From assembly GCA_965237405.1 (NCBI GenBank), contig OZ250139.1, forward strand, positions 1 to 64,000: DNA of 64,000 bases, in the 5' to 3' direction. The DNA is from CAUZIB01 sp963663925. GTDB lineage: Bacteria; Acidobacteriota; Vicinamibacteria; Vicinamibacterales; UBA8438. The notes below the pieces were generated by a model. The model did no database searches and was not told the origin of the DNA. It saw only the letters and a program-made list of their open reading frames with translations. Below, piece after piece: positions 46,477-55,075 of the stretch (positions are counted from its first letter, which is position 1; every line of letters starts with the position of its first letter). A program made the translations under genes and the position numbers.

Positions 46477-48201
46477 TTGGCTGATCATATTATTGCTCCG
46501 CACGGGGGCACGCTCGTCGACTTACGGACTGGTGAAGACGCCGTTGCTGCGGTGAAGGCCGAGTCTCGCGACTGGCCGTCCCACGACCTCAACCCTCGTC
46601 AGCTGTGCGATCTCGAGCTACTGATGAACGGCGGCTTCTCGCCGCTGACTGGTTTCCTTGCGAAGGCTGACTATTCTCACGTGTGTGAGAAGATGCGTCT
46701 TGCCGATGGGACCTTGTGGCCCGTCCCGATCACGCTCGATGTGTCCGAAGAGCTGGCCAAGACCCTGAACGCTGGCTCGAAGCTCGCACTTCGCGACGCC
46801 GAAGGTGTGATGATTGCCGTCCTCGACATTCAGGACGTCTGGAAGCCGGACCGCGACGCTGAGGCCGAGGCTGTTTTCGGGACGACGAACCGTGAGCATC
46901 CAGGCGTTGCCTATCTCCTCAACCAGACGGCGGCCTACTACGTTGGCGGCGCGCTGACCAGTGTGGAGTCGGTCAGCCACTACGACTACAAGTTGATTCG
47001 GCACTCGCCCGCCGAGCTTCGTCATGAGTTCGCCAAGCTGGGATGGACGCAGGTCGTCGCCTTTCAGACGCGCAATCCAATGCACCGCGCCCATCAGGAG
47101 CTCACATTGCGCGCGGCCGGTGAGGTCAAGGCAAGTCTGCTAATTCACCCGGTCGTGGGGATGACCAAGCCTGGCGACGTCGATCACTACACCCGAGTGC
47201 GATGCTATCAGGCACTGTTGCACCGTTACCCGCGGAAGACGGCGATGCTGTCGCTGCTTCCCTTGGCGATGCGCATGGCCGGCCCGCGTGAGGCGGTCTG
47301 GCATGCCATCATCCGGAAGAACCACGGTTGCACGCATCTGATTGTGGGGCGTGACCATGCCGGTCCAGGCAGCGACTCGCGCGGGAATCCGTTCTACGGA
47401 CCATACGACGCGCAGGAACTGTTACAAGAGTACGAAGCGGAGCTCGGCGTCACAATGGTGCCGTTCAAGCTGATGGTCTACCTGCAGGACACAGATGAAT
47501 ACGCGCCGATCAACGAGGTCCCAGAAGGCACACGGACGCTGAACATCTCCGGGACCGATCTCCGAGACCGTCTGGCACACGGCAAGGACATACCTGAGTG
47601 GTTCACCTTCCCCGACGTGGCAGAAGAGCTTTGCCGCAGTCATCCACCGCGTCACCGCCAGGGTTTAACGGTCTTTTTTACTGGTCTTTCGGGCTCAGGA
47701 AAATCGACCATTGCAAACGTCCTGATGGTGAAGTATCTCGAAATGGGCGGTCGCCCCGTGACGTTGCTCGACGGAGACCTCGTTCGGAGAAATCTATCAT
47801 CTGAGCTCGGGTTCTCTAAGGAGCACCGCGACCTCAACATCAGACGAATCGGCTATGTTGCGTCTGAGATCACGAAGAACGGCGGGATCGCGATCTGCGC
47901 TCCGATCGCGCCGTACGACAACGTGCGGAAGGCGGTACGTTCGTCGATTGAACTCCTGGGCGGATTCATCCTCGTGCACGTATCCACTTCCGTGGAGGTG
48001 TGCGAGCAACGCGATCGCAAGGGTCTCTATGCGAAGGCCCGCGCTGGCATTATCAAGGAGTTTACGGGAATCTCGGATCCCTATGAGGAGCCCGACGACG
48101 CGCACCTCGTGATCAACACGGCGGACTTGACTGCCGAAGAGGCGGCGCAGCAGATCGTCCTGTTCTGCGAGCGGGAGGGCTATGTCGCGGGGGACATCTG
48201 A
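46477..48201 (+). CDS. Bifunctional sulfate adenylyltransferase/APS kinase
   Basis: This fused enzyme turns sulfate into PAPS. Residues 1-385 are ATP sulfurylase with QTRNPMHRAHQELT and IVGRDHAGPG; residues about 390-574 are APS kinase with FTGLSGSGKSTIANVLM and the DGDLVRRNLSSELGFS segment. The single-chain SAT is of the Sat/MET3 type, not CysDN. TTG at 46477 with AGGAG nine bases upstream is the start. Its PAPS feeds the divergent sulfotransferase. The separate cysH appears to be an Fe-S enzyme, which could use the APS intermediate or PAPS. Confidence 0.95.
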   Translation: MADHIIAPHGGTLVDLRTGEDAVAAVKAESRDWPSHDLNPRQLCDLELLMNGGFSPLTGFLAKADYSHVCEKMRLADGTLWPVPITLDVSEELAKTLNAGSKLALRDAEGVMIAVLDIQDVWKPDRDAEAEAVFGTTNREHPGVAYLLNQTAAYYVGGALTSVESVSHYDYKLIRHSPAELRHEFAKLGWTQVVAFQTRNPMHRAHQELTLRAAGEVKASLLIHPVVGMTKPGDVDHYTRVRCYQALLHRYPRKTAMLSLLPLAMRMAGPREAVWHAIIRKNHGCTHLIVGRDHAGPGSDSRGNPFYGPYDAQELLQEYEAELGVTMVPFKLMVYLQDTDEYAPINEVPEGTRTLNISGTDLRDRLAHGKDIPEWFTFPDVAEELCRSHPPRHRQGLTVFFTGLSGSGKSTIANVLMVKYLEMGGRPVTLLDGDLVRRNLSSELGFSKEHRDLNIRRIGYVASEITKNGGIAICAPIAPYDNVRKAVRSSIELLGGFILVHVSTSVEVCEQRDRKGLYAKARAGIIKEFTGISDPYEEPDDAHLVINTADLTAEEAAQQIVLFCEREGYVAGDI

Positions 48202-48229
48202 TCGAGGAGCTCACGTCGGAGACAGGAGG

Positions 48230-48823
48230 CTAGGCGCCGCTTTCTTCCGTCGCCTGTTCTACGAGGGCCCGTAGCTGAGGGGCGAGTTCGATTCCCGCGG
48301 CCGCCGCATGGCCCCGGCCGGACATTTTTCGCCATGTCTTCCGGAGAATGTCGACGACCTTTTTTCCCTCGTGCTCGGACGCGAATCCTGCCAAGTAGTG
48401 TTGCAAGAAGACGAGACAGACGACATCCTCAAGCGTCTGAACATCGTGGTCGGACTTGAGGTTCTTCTTTCGTAGGAGTGTCTCGACCCTATCGATGGTC
48501 GCGTCGTCATATCCCACATCTCGAAGGATGGTGGCTGCGGTTTGCGCATGGTGGCCGGCGAGGGTAGTCCGCCACCGCCGATAGCCGGTTCGACCAACCG
48601 GGAAATCGGACCTGGGAATCGTCCACCGGCGAATGTGCTGGCAGCGCGCGGCCAAACGAAGCGGTTCGGGTGCGTCCGGAGCGAAGCGGTCGAGCTGATC
48701 GATCATCCGCCGAGCGTAGACCAGCTCCTTCGGTCGGGCGACCCCATCCACTAGATCGGTACGTGGATCGTCCGCGTTAGCGCGATCGAACCGGTCAAAC
48801 GCCTGCTGCAGACGCAGCGTCAT
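48230..48823 (-). CDS. DUF4202 family protein
   Basis: The 197-residue soluble protein matches the DUF4202 pattern: PKELVYARRMIDQLDRFAP, AARCQHIRRWTIPRSDFP, then YRRWRTTLAGHHAQTAA and LQHYLAGFASEHEGKK. The His and charged residues suggest an HD-like alpha-helical hydrolase, but no activity is established. It often occurs near sulfate-assimilation genes, as here, downstream of and convergent with the SAT/APS kinase gene. Its start overlaps the 3' end of the BASS transporter gene by 29 bases. Confidence 0.88.
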   Translation of the reverse strand: MTLRLQQAFDRFDRANADDPRTDLVDGVARPKELVYARRMIDQLDRFAPDAPEPLRLAARCQHIRRWTIPRSDFPVGRTGYRRWRTTLAGHHAQTAATILRDVGYDDATIDRVETLLRKKNLKSDHDVQTLEDVVCLVFLQHYLAGFASEHEGKKVVDILRKTWRKMSGRGHAAAAGIELAPQLRALVEQATEESGA

Positions 48824-49754
48824 GGTCTTCCTGTTCTATCGTCTTCATCCTCCACAGCGCTGCCATGGCACTTCCGACCAGCGAATGTAAGACCGCAGAA
48901 ATCGCACATGGCAGCGCCACCAAAGGATTGGCAAAGTTCTGCTGGGCGAGGACGACGCCCAGCCCGGAGTTCTGCATCCCGACTTCGATCGATACTGTCC
49001 GTGCGGCGAGTTCCTGTCTCAGGACCAGCCGTCCCAATACATAACCGAAGATGAAGCCCCCGAGGTGCAGGGCTAGGACGGCAGCCACGAGCCGTGGCCC
49101 CGCCTCGAGTACTTGCTGTTGTCCCGACCCGATGATCGATCCCACGATCAGCGTAATGGCAATGACCGCCGCCAACGGAGCTACCGGCACTAGACGGTGG
49201 CTCGCCGCGGGAAACTGCCACCGGATGAATACGCCGCCGCCGACCGGCAGCAAGACGACCTGAACTGTGTTGATGAGCAGACCGGTGGCCGGGACGTCGA
49301 CTCGGCTTCCGGCCAAGACCTCTGTGAGCGCCGGTGTCATCACCACCGCCAGCAGTGTCGAGACCGCCGTCATCGCGACCGACAGCGCAACATCGGCCCG
49401 TGCGAGAAAGGAGATTACGTTGGACGCGGTACCACCAGGGCAGCACGAAACAAGGATAAGGCCGATCGCGAATGGCGTTGGCAGACTGAAAATCCACGCG
49501 AGACTCCACCCCAGCGCGGGCATCAACGTGTATTGGAGTGCGACACCCGGTAGAATGCGACGGCGTTCATATCCAATCCGACGAAAGTCGTCGAATCCAA
49601 TCGTCATTCCCATGCTCAGCATGATGACGCCGAGCCCTATTGGAATGAGCGGACCGCTGAACCAGGTGAAGACAGTGGGCTCGACGAGGGCGATGACGCT
49701 CCCAAGGACGACCCACAGCGGGAACGCGTTGGTGAGGGCAGTGAGCAACTGCAA
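48795..49754 (-). CDS. Bile acid:sodium symporter family transporter
   Basis: The 319-residue protein has about nine or ten membrane helices and the BASS-family sodium-site segments LVSCCPGGTASNVISFLAR and VSIEVGMQNSGLGVVLAQQ. Relatives move bile acids, pantothenate, pyruvate or sulfonates with sodium; the substrate here is unknown, though a sulfur compound would suit the neighbourhood. The start appears to be TTG at 49754. It is divergent from the SDR gene. Confidence 0.9.
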   Translation of the reverse strand: MQLLTALTNAFPLWVVLGSVIALVEPTVFTWFSGPLIPIGLGVIMLSMGMTIGFDDFRRIGYERRRILPGVALQYTLMPALGWSLAWIFSLPTPFAIGLILVSCCPGGTASNVISFLARADVALSVAMTAVSTLLAVVMTPALTEVLAGSRVDVPATGLLINTVQVVLLPVGGGVFIRWQFPAASHRLVPVAPLAAVIAITLIVGSIIGSGQQQVLEAGPRLVAAVLALHLGGFIFGYVLGRLVLRQELAARTVSIEVGMQNSGLGVVLAQQNFANPLVALPCAISAVLHSLVGSAMAALWRMKTIEQEDHDAASAAGV

Positions 49755-49783
49755 CGTACGGAGATTGTATACGGAGGCTCTTA

Positions 49784-50596
49784 ATGGTCTTTCAGTCGGA
49801 TCTACTAGAGGGCAAGTGTGCTCTCATCACGGGTGGTGGCACTGGAATCTGTCGGGGTATCGCGCTGGCGCTCGCGTCACACGGTTGCGATGTCGCCATT
49901 ACGAGCCGCAAGCGTGAGCATCTTGAGCCGACCGCGGCGGAGATCGAGCAGCGCGGTCGACGGTCACTAGCCGTGGTGGCGGACGTCCGGGACCCGGACG
50001 CGGTTGATACCGCCGTTACCCAGACCGTCGATCAACTAGGACGCCTCGACATTCTCGTGAACGGTGCCGCCGGAAACTTCCTGTGTCTGGCCGAAGATCT
50101 CTCGCCGAATGGTTTCGGATCGGTTGTCGACATCGATCTTAAAGGGACATTTCATGTGTCGAAGGCCGCGCTCCCACACCTGAAGGCAAGCCGCGGTGTC
50201 GTGTTGAATATTAGCGCCACACTCCACTATGTCGGAACCGTGGCGCAGCTTCATGTCTCGGCGGCGAAAGCTGGCATCGACGCTTTGACGCGAGCGCTTG
50301 CCGTCGAGTGGGGTGGATACGGCATCCGGGTGAACGGTATTGCGCCCGGTCCGATCGCAGACACCGAGGGTGTCCGGCGCCTGCTCGTGGGAGCCTCGAA
50401 GAACCGTACGATTGTGGCGACGCCATTGGGTCGTCTTGGCGCGATTCAGGATGTGTGTGACACGTCGTTGTTCCTGTGCTCCGAGGCCGCGTCGTTCGTG
50501 ACGGGCGTGACGCTCGTCGTGGATGGTGGGCTGTGGCTCGCGTCCAGCCGGATGGCCGAAGCATGGCGAGAGGGAGTGGAGGATCTGCGGAGGTAG
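49784..50596 (+). CDS. Short-chain dehydrogenase, 2,4-dienoyl-CoA reductase-like
   Basis: The 270-residue SDR has the NADP-binding GGGTGICRGIALALASHG, VNGAAGNFLCLAEDLS and the catalytic-region segment QLHVSAAKAGIDALTRAL. In place of the classical YxxxK Tyr there is His, while Lys is kept. This is seen in the DECR/PECR group, together with the NGAAGNF motif, so a 2,4-dienoyl-CoA or trans-2-enoyl-CoA reductase is likely. ACGGAGG precedes the ATG. A single gene without other beta-oxidation genes nearby. Confidence 0.88.
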   Translation: MVFQSDLLEGKCALITGGGTGICRGIALALASHGCDVAITSRKREHLEPTAAEIEQRGRRSLAVVADVRDPDAVDTAVTQTVDQLGRLDILVNGAAGNFLCLAEDLSPNGFGSVVDIDLKGTFHVSKAALPHLKASRGVVLNISATLHYVGTVAQLHVSAAKAGIDALTRALAVEWGGYGIRVNGIAPGPIADTEGVRRLLVGASKNRTIVATPLGRLGAIQDVCDTSLFLCSEAASFVTGVTLVVDGGLWLASSRMAEAWREGVEDLRR

Positions 50597-50651
50597 GCAG
50601 GACTTTCGGCGCACGCTTGTCTCCTATCTCTTGAATTACACACTCTGATAA

Positions 50652-51080
50652 TCAGGCGCGCCACGCGCGGATCATTTGCTTGATGGCTTTTCGGTCGTCG
50701 GTGCCATCGTTGAGGACCTTCCTGGCGAGATCGGAGAACTCGTCATCCGCCGCAAACCGAAGCGCGCAGATCTGGTCGATCGTAAATTCGTTAATTCGGG
50801 GCTTCAGGTCATCCGCAAGCACACACGCTGCATTCGCAACCGCTCTTCGAGGCGGATGACCAGGTCCTGGGCACCGAGCGCAAACACCCGAGCAAAAAAG
50901 AAGAGGAACACGAGCGCGCGGGCGACGGTCTTGCCGATGACGGACTCGAGTGAGAATGCGGTGATGAGGCGATACACGGTCTACAGCAGGGGGTTGATGA
51001 GGAAGATCGGTCCTGCCAAAGTGATACAAAGGAACGAACCTCACGTGGTTCTCAAACGTTTACGGCATCTTTTCCGCCAT
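50652..51080 (-). pseudogene. DUF6526-like membrane protein, decayed
   Basis: Pieces in three frames add up to one small membrane protein. The start MAEKMP is followed by TAA where the family has Gln, then TFENHVRFVPLYHFG. In another frame come PIFLINPLL, TAG where Trp is expected, then TVYRLITAFSLESVIGK, a helix ALVFLFFFARVFALGAQD and LVIRLEERLRMQR. The original frame resumes with RINEFTIDQICALRFAAD and DRKAIKQMIRAWRA to the stop. Two frameshifts and two nonsense codons show it is inactive. The C-terminal 50 residues are still highly conserved in style, so decay is recent. The family function is unknown. Confidence 0.75.
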
Positions 51081-51144
51081 GGGAGCCTCCTTGAATAATG
51101 GTGTCCAACTCTGCGACTATACGCCAACGGATGGGAGTAGATCG

Positions 51145-51474
51145 ATGAGCGAGTTGGCAAACCGTGAGTGCATACCATGCCGGGGCGGCGTACCACCGTT
51201 GGCTGGGCACGAGCTGCAGGCGATGAATGCAAAGCTTGACCCTGGCTGGAGAGTCGTCGACGAGCATCATCTGGAAAAGGAGTACTTGTTCGATGACTTT
51301 CGCGGGGCGTTAGATTTCACGGTGAAGGTCGGCGAGCTTGCGGAGCAGCAAGACCATCACCCCGACATTTTTCTCGCGTGGGGCCGTGTCAAGGTAACGA
51401 TCTGGACGCACAAGATCGACGGGCTTACCGAAAGCGACTTCGTGTTTGCAGCAAAGACCGACGCGTTGGGGTAA
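51145..51474 (+). CDS. phhB: 4a-Hydroxytetrahydrobiopterin dehydratase (PCD)
   Basis: The 109-residue protein has the PCD/DCoH fold signature: WRVVDEHHLEKEYLFDDF and EQQDHHPDIFLAWGRVKV with the active-site His-His-Pro, then TIWTHKIDGLTESD. It recycles pterin cofactors of aromatic amino acid hydroxylases or acts in molybdopterin-related metabolism in bacteria lacking them. ATG at 51145 preceded by GGGAG is preferred to the longer frame from 51079. It lies between two pseudogenes and its 3' end overlaps the MOSC remnant on the other strand. Confidence 0.93.
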   Translation: MSELANRECIPCRGGVPPLAGHELQAMNAKLDPGWRVVDEHHLEKEYLFDDFRGALDFTVKVGELAEQQDHHPDIFLAWGRVKVTIWTHKIDGLTESDFVFAAKTDALG

Positions 51475-51916
51475 CAGGCCGTTCCCACTCGACCACATCT
51501 CCGACCGAGATCTCGCCGGCGTCGAGCACTGATGCGTAAACGCCGCCGCCTCATCGTGGACGCATGGCGGCCCGCCGCCCGGGTAGCTGCTCGTCCATCC
51601 GCTCGAACGGATGGGTCTCGTCGTTGATGCGTAAGCGACACTGCCCGACCCGGAGCACTCTGCCCAGGCTGTTCTCGAGGTCAACTCCTGAGACAAGGAG
51701 ATTCGCCCGTCGAAGAACCGGGTCGGCGAACTCGCCGATTGTCTCGGCGATGGCCTCCCACCTCTCGTGCGACACCACCTTTATGACGGGTCGTCCGGCT
51801 GCGATTGTGGCATCGTAGACCACGGCGAGGTCCGTACGGAGCGTGACGCGTGCCAGTGCATCCATCGGCCCGCGGCGAAAGCGCTTACGGCAGATTCTCC
51901 CGAGCGTTCCAGTCAT
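51425..51916 (-). pseudogene. MOSC-domain protein with internal TGA
   Basis: MOSC domains bind molybdenum cofactor and sulfur carriers. From ATG 51916 the frame gives MTGTLGRICRKRFRRGPMDA, the core RRANLLVSGVDLENSLGR and the conserved ETHPFERMDEQLPG. It then meets TGA at 51551-51553 after AAMRPR. The same frame continues with GGGVYASVLDAGEISVGD, the usual C-terminal part of the domain, where Trp normally stands at the stop position. One nonsense change (TGG to TGA) is thus enough to explain the break; no indel is needed. It is the simplest broken gene in the window beside ggt. The read-through end at 51425 is approximate. Confidence 0.78.
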
Positions 51917-51950
51917 CTATGTAGCGGGGACAGTGTAATATTTGGGGCTG

Positions 51951-53054
51951 ATGACGATACAGTCGGCCGTACAATCGACTGAGATTAGAGCGGCGCGAGA
52001 ACGGCTCGACAGTTGGGTCCGCGAGGTGATCGCATGGCATTTCGACCCCGACGTCGGGTGTTCGTTTTGGTTGGACTGGGCGGAAAAGGCTGACTGGGAT
52101 CCGCGCGAAGTGGTTCGCGGCTTCGACGACTTGGCAAGGTTTGGACATTTTAAGGATGAGTGTCTCCGCGGAGGCCCCGTTCGTCGCTGGGTGCCAAAAG
52201 CCTACGCGGAAAAACCGATCTACGTTTTCGAGAGCGGTGGAACCACGGGTGTTCCAAAGAGTCGCGTCGCCATCGATGATTTTCGTATCGACTACGAGCT
52301 CTTTTCCGAAACGCTTCCAGACAGTCATTTTCCTCGCGCTTCCAACTGGCTGATGTTGGGCCCCAGCGGACCACGGAGGCTTCGATTGGCCGTGGAGCAC
52401 CTCGCTCAGCATCGCGGTGGTATCTGCTTCTTGGTCGACCTCGATCCCCGCTGGGTCATCAAGCTGGTCAAGAAAGGCTGGATGGATCACTTGAAGGCCT
52501 ATCAAGCGCATGTCATTGACCAGGCGGTGACAGTGCTCTCCTCGGGCCACGACATCAAGTGTCTGTTTTCGACGCCCAAGTTGATCGAAGCCCTCGCCAA
52601 CCGACTGGAAGCCGACGGATCGAGTATCGCTGAGGCGGGCATTACCGGAATCTTCGCGGGCGGAACGGAGTTCACACCGCAGTGGAACCGGTTCGCCCAG
52701 GAGGAATTACTGGATGGCGTGTTTATGACGCCAACGTACGGTAACACGCTGATGGGGTTGGCGGGGAGCCCCCCAACCAGCGCCGCTGAGGGGTATAAGA
52801 TCACGTATTATGCGCCTCAGCCTCGCGCTGTGCTTCAGGTCGTGGACCCTGACGATCCGGATCAGCTGAGGGACTACGGGAAAACGGGGCGCGTGATGCT
52901 GACGACGCTCACGAAGGAGTTCTTCGTGCCTCGGTTTCTTGAGCGGGACGAGGGAGAGTGCGAGCCGCCTTGCGTTCAGTACCCCTGGGACGGTGTCAGT
53001 GGGGTGCGACCGTTTAGCCGACTGGCCAGTGGGACGACCGTTGGCGTGTACTAG
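51951..53054 (+). CDS. ANL-superfamily adenylating enzyme (LuxE/phenylacetate-CoA-ligase-like)
   Basis: The 367-residue protein has the ATP/AMP loop YVFESGGTTGVPKSR near residue 90 and a later motif GIFAGGTEFTPQW, followed by MTPTYGNTLMG, the order of acyl-adenylate enzymes. It lacks the C-terminal lid domain of typical ligases (total 430-550), a feature shared with acyl-protein synthetases such as LuxE. With the LuxC-like reductase two genes on, it could activate a carboxylic acid for reduction. Its substrate is unknown; similar proteins occur in aryl or acyl carboxylate reductase gene pairs. ATG at 51951 is preferred to the TTG at 51942. Confidence 0.78.
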   Translation: MTIQSAVQSTEIRAARERLDSWVREVIAWHFDPDVGCSFWLDWAEKADWDPREVVRGFDDLARFGHFKDECLRGGPVRRWVPKAYAEKPIYVFESGGTTGVPKSRVAIDDFRIDYELFSETLPDSHFPRASNWLMLGPSGPRRLRLAVEHLAQHRGGICFLVDLDPRWVIKLVKKGWMDHLKAYQAHVIDQAVTVLSSGHDIKCLFSTPKLIEALANRLEADGSSIAEAGITGIFAGGTEFTPQWNRFAQEELLDGVFMTPTYGNTLMGLAGSPPTSAAEGYKITYYAPQPRAVLQVVDPDDPDQLRDYGKTGRVMLTTLTKEFFVPRFLERDEGECEPPCVQYPWDGVSGVRPFSRLASGTTVGVY

Positions 53055-53090
53055 ACAGGACACGAACAGCTTAAAAGGAGAGATAGTGCA

Positions 53091-53579
53091 ATGAGAGACC
53101 TTAAGACCTTCATGTTAATGATCATCGCGGTGTTTGCCGTGACCTGCGGTGGCGGCGAGGCGCCGGCTCCAGAAAGTAGCGAGATGGAAATGGCTGAAGA
53201 GCCGACTGAGGTACCATCCGGCGAGCCACGGGTGTTCTTTGTTGCCCCCGCCGACGGCGCTGAAATCTCTGTTGACATCGGGGTCAACTTTGAGTTCGGT
53301 GTTGAGAACTTCGAGATTTCGCCCGTGCCCGATGAGGTCGAGCAAGCCCGAGAGGGGATGGGACATTATCACCTTGGCGTGGACACCGAGTGCCTCCCTA
53401 TTGCGGAGATCGTCCCGCAGGCCGACCCGTGGATCCATTTTGGCGACGGCTCGAACACGATCGAAATGCAACTAGAACCCGGTCGTTACACGTTTGCCGT
53501 GCAGATGGGGGACGACGAGCATCGGACCATTGAAGGTCTGTGCGACACGATCGAGGTCGAGGTCGCAGACGGCATCTAG
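53091..53579 (+). CDS. DUF4399 lipoprotein
   Basis: The 162-residue exported protein starts with a hydrophobic signal and a lipobox-like FAVTCGGG, then an acidic Ser/Glu linker. The DUF4399 core has VFFVAPADGAEISVDIGVNF, MGHYHLGVD and GDGSNTIEMQLEPGRYTF. DUF4399 domains are small beta-sandwiches of unknown role. AGGAGAG before the ATG gives a strong start. Its stop overlaps the GTG of the following gene (TAGTG), so it is made together with the LuxC-like reductase, which is odd for a lipoprotein and a cytoplasmic enzyme. Confidence 0.85.
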   Translation: MRDLKTFMLMIIAVFAVTCGGGEAPAPESSEMEMAEEPTEVPSGEPRVFFVAPADGAEISVDIGVNFEFGVENFEISPVPDEVEQAREGMGHYHLGVDTECLPIAEIVPQADPWIHFGDGSNTIEMQLEPGRYTFAVQMGDDEHRTIEGLCDTIEVEVADGI

Positions 53580-55000
53580 TGATCCATTTTCCGATTTTGC
53601 GGTGGGGTAGTCCTTACCAGAGCCGCGATGTTGAGCAGGTGGTCCACTTCGATACGGGTGAGACCATCGCCGAGGTGAGCCAGGCCAACGCAGGGTTGGT
53701 CACCCGGGACATGCGCAAGGCGACTCGCGCCCGCGAAGTGCTCCGGGAGATACCGACCCGAGACCTGCTCGCCATGGTCAAGAAGGGCGCCGATCTCTTT
53801 ACCTCAGCGGAGCTTCCGCTTGGTGATGGGTCGCAGACGCCCGAACAGTTCGTCCGTCAGCAGTCGGCTACGACGGGGCTGCCGGAGCACATGTGCCGGA
53901 TGAATATGGAGAAGCTCCGGCACGTGCTCGACCATCTGGACGACATCCTGGCCTCGTTGACGCGACGGCTCGACCCGGAGATCCTCTCGCGCGGCTACGG
54001 CCAAGAGGATGGTGTCATGCGCAGCTACCAGGCGACGACGCCGGTGCTTGGGCTAGTGTTACCTTCCAACTCGCCAGGGGTGCACAGCCTTTGGCTGCCG
54101 ATCATTCCACTGCAGATCGGACTGGTCCTCAAACCGGGACCGCAGGAACCGTGGACACCCTGGCGCATGGTTCAGGCGTTCTTCGAAGTGGGTGTTCCTC
54201 GAGAGGCTATTTCGCTCTATCCGGGCCTCGGCGAGGTTGGCGCCGCGGTCGTGCGGGAGTGTTCTCGCAGCCTCATTTTCGGGGGCACCGCCACCATCGA
54301 GCAATATGCCGGAGATCTGCGCGTGCAGGTCCACGGGCCGGGCTTGAGCAAGATTCTGCTTGGCGACGACGAAGCCGACAACTGGGAGCAGTATCTAGAC
54401 CTCATGGTCGACAGCATCTTGATCAATAGCGGTCGGAGCTGCATTAACTGCTCGGGTATCTGGGCACCGCGGCACACGAAGGCAATCGCCCAAGCGCTGG
54501 CGGAGCGCCTCGGCCCGATTGAACCGTTGCCGCCACAGGATCCCGAGGCAGCCCTTGCCGCCTTCACGGTACCCGGCCAGGCGAAAGCGATTTCCAGGGA
54601 TATCGACGACCTCGCTGGCGAGTCGGGCGTAGAGGATGTCACCGCGGCGTTTCACGACAACGGTCGGTTGGTGGAGCGGGAGCGTTGCGACTACCTCCGC
54701 CCGACGGTTCTCCATTGTGCATCGCCTGATGTCGCCGCGGCCAACAAGGAGTACATGTTTCCGTTCGTGACGGTTGTGGAGTGTTCGCAAGATAAGATGC
54801 TGGCGGCGATCGGGTCGACGCTCGTGGCCACCGCGATCACGAAGGATCCGGTGTTTCAGCAGGCCTTGCTCGATGCGCGGAACATCGATCGTTTGAACGT
54901 GGGTCCCATCCCGACGTTTAAGCTCAACTGGCTCCAGCCACACGAAGGCAACATCGTCGACTTCCTGTTCCGACCGCGTGCGTATCAGATGGCATCGTAG
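53579..55000 (+). CDS. Acyl-CoA reductase/aldehyde dehydrogenase (LuxC-like)
   Basis: The 473-residue protein belongs to the aldehyde dehydrogenase superfamily. Seen are the cofactor-domain segment VLGLVLPSNSPGVHSLWL, KPGPQEPWTPWRM, LIFGGTATIEQYA and the nucleophilic Cys in INSGRSCINCSGIWAP. The absence of the usual ALDH Glu motif and the overall order resemble acyl-CoA reductases of the LuxC type (about 480 residues). It would reduce an activated acyl group to an aldehyde with NADPH. GTG at 53579 overlaps the DUF4399 stop; the frame upstream to 53540 is not needed. The activating partner may be the ANL enzyme two genes before. Confidence 0.8.
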   Translation: MIHFPILRWGSPYQSRDVEQVVHFDTGETIAEVSQANAGLVTRDMRKATRAREVLREIPTRDLLAMVKKGADLFTSAELPLGDGSQTPEQFVRQQSATTGLPEHMCRMNMEKLRHVLDHLDDILASLTRRLDPEILSRGYGQEDGVMRSYQATTPVLGLVLPSNSPGVHSLWLPIIPLQIGLVLKPGPQEPWTPWRMVQAFFEVGVPREAISLYPGLGEVGAAVVRECSRSLIFGGTATIEQYAGDLRVQVHGPGLSKILLGDDEADNWEQYLDLMVDSILINSGRSCINCSGIWAPRHTKAIAQALAERLGPIEPLPPQDPEAALAAFTVPGQAKAISRDIDDLAGESGVEDVTAAFHDNGRLVERERCDYLRPTVLHCASPDVAAANKEYMFPFVTVVECSQDKMLAAIGSTLVATAITKDPVFQQALLDARNIDRLNVGPIPTFKLNWLQPHEGNIVDFLFRPRAYQMAS

Positions 55001-55075
55001 GGCCACGAGGCCGCGCCGACGTGTGAGCTGGGCATTCTCCGCGCGCGCTGGTGGCCACTTGTCGGGGGTGTTTCC

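Noticed and set aside
49784..50596. SDR as an inactive enzyme because the catalytic Tyr is His
   Set aside because: The DECR/PECR group naturally lacks the classical Tyr in this place and shares the NGAAGNF motif.
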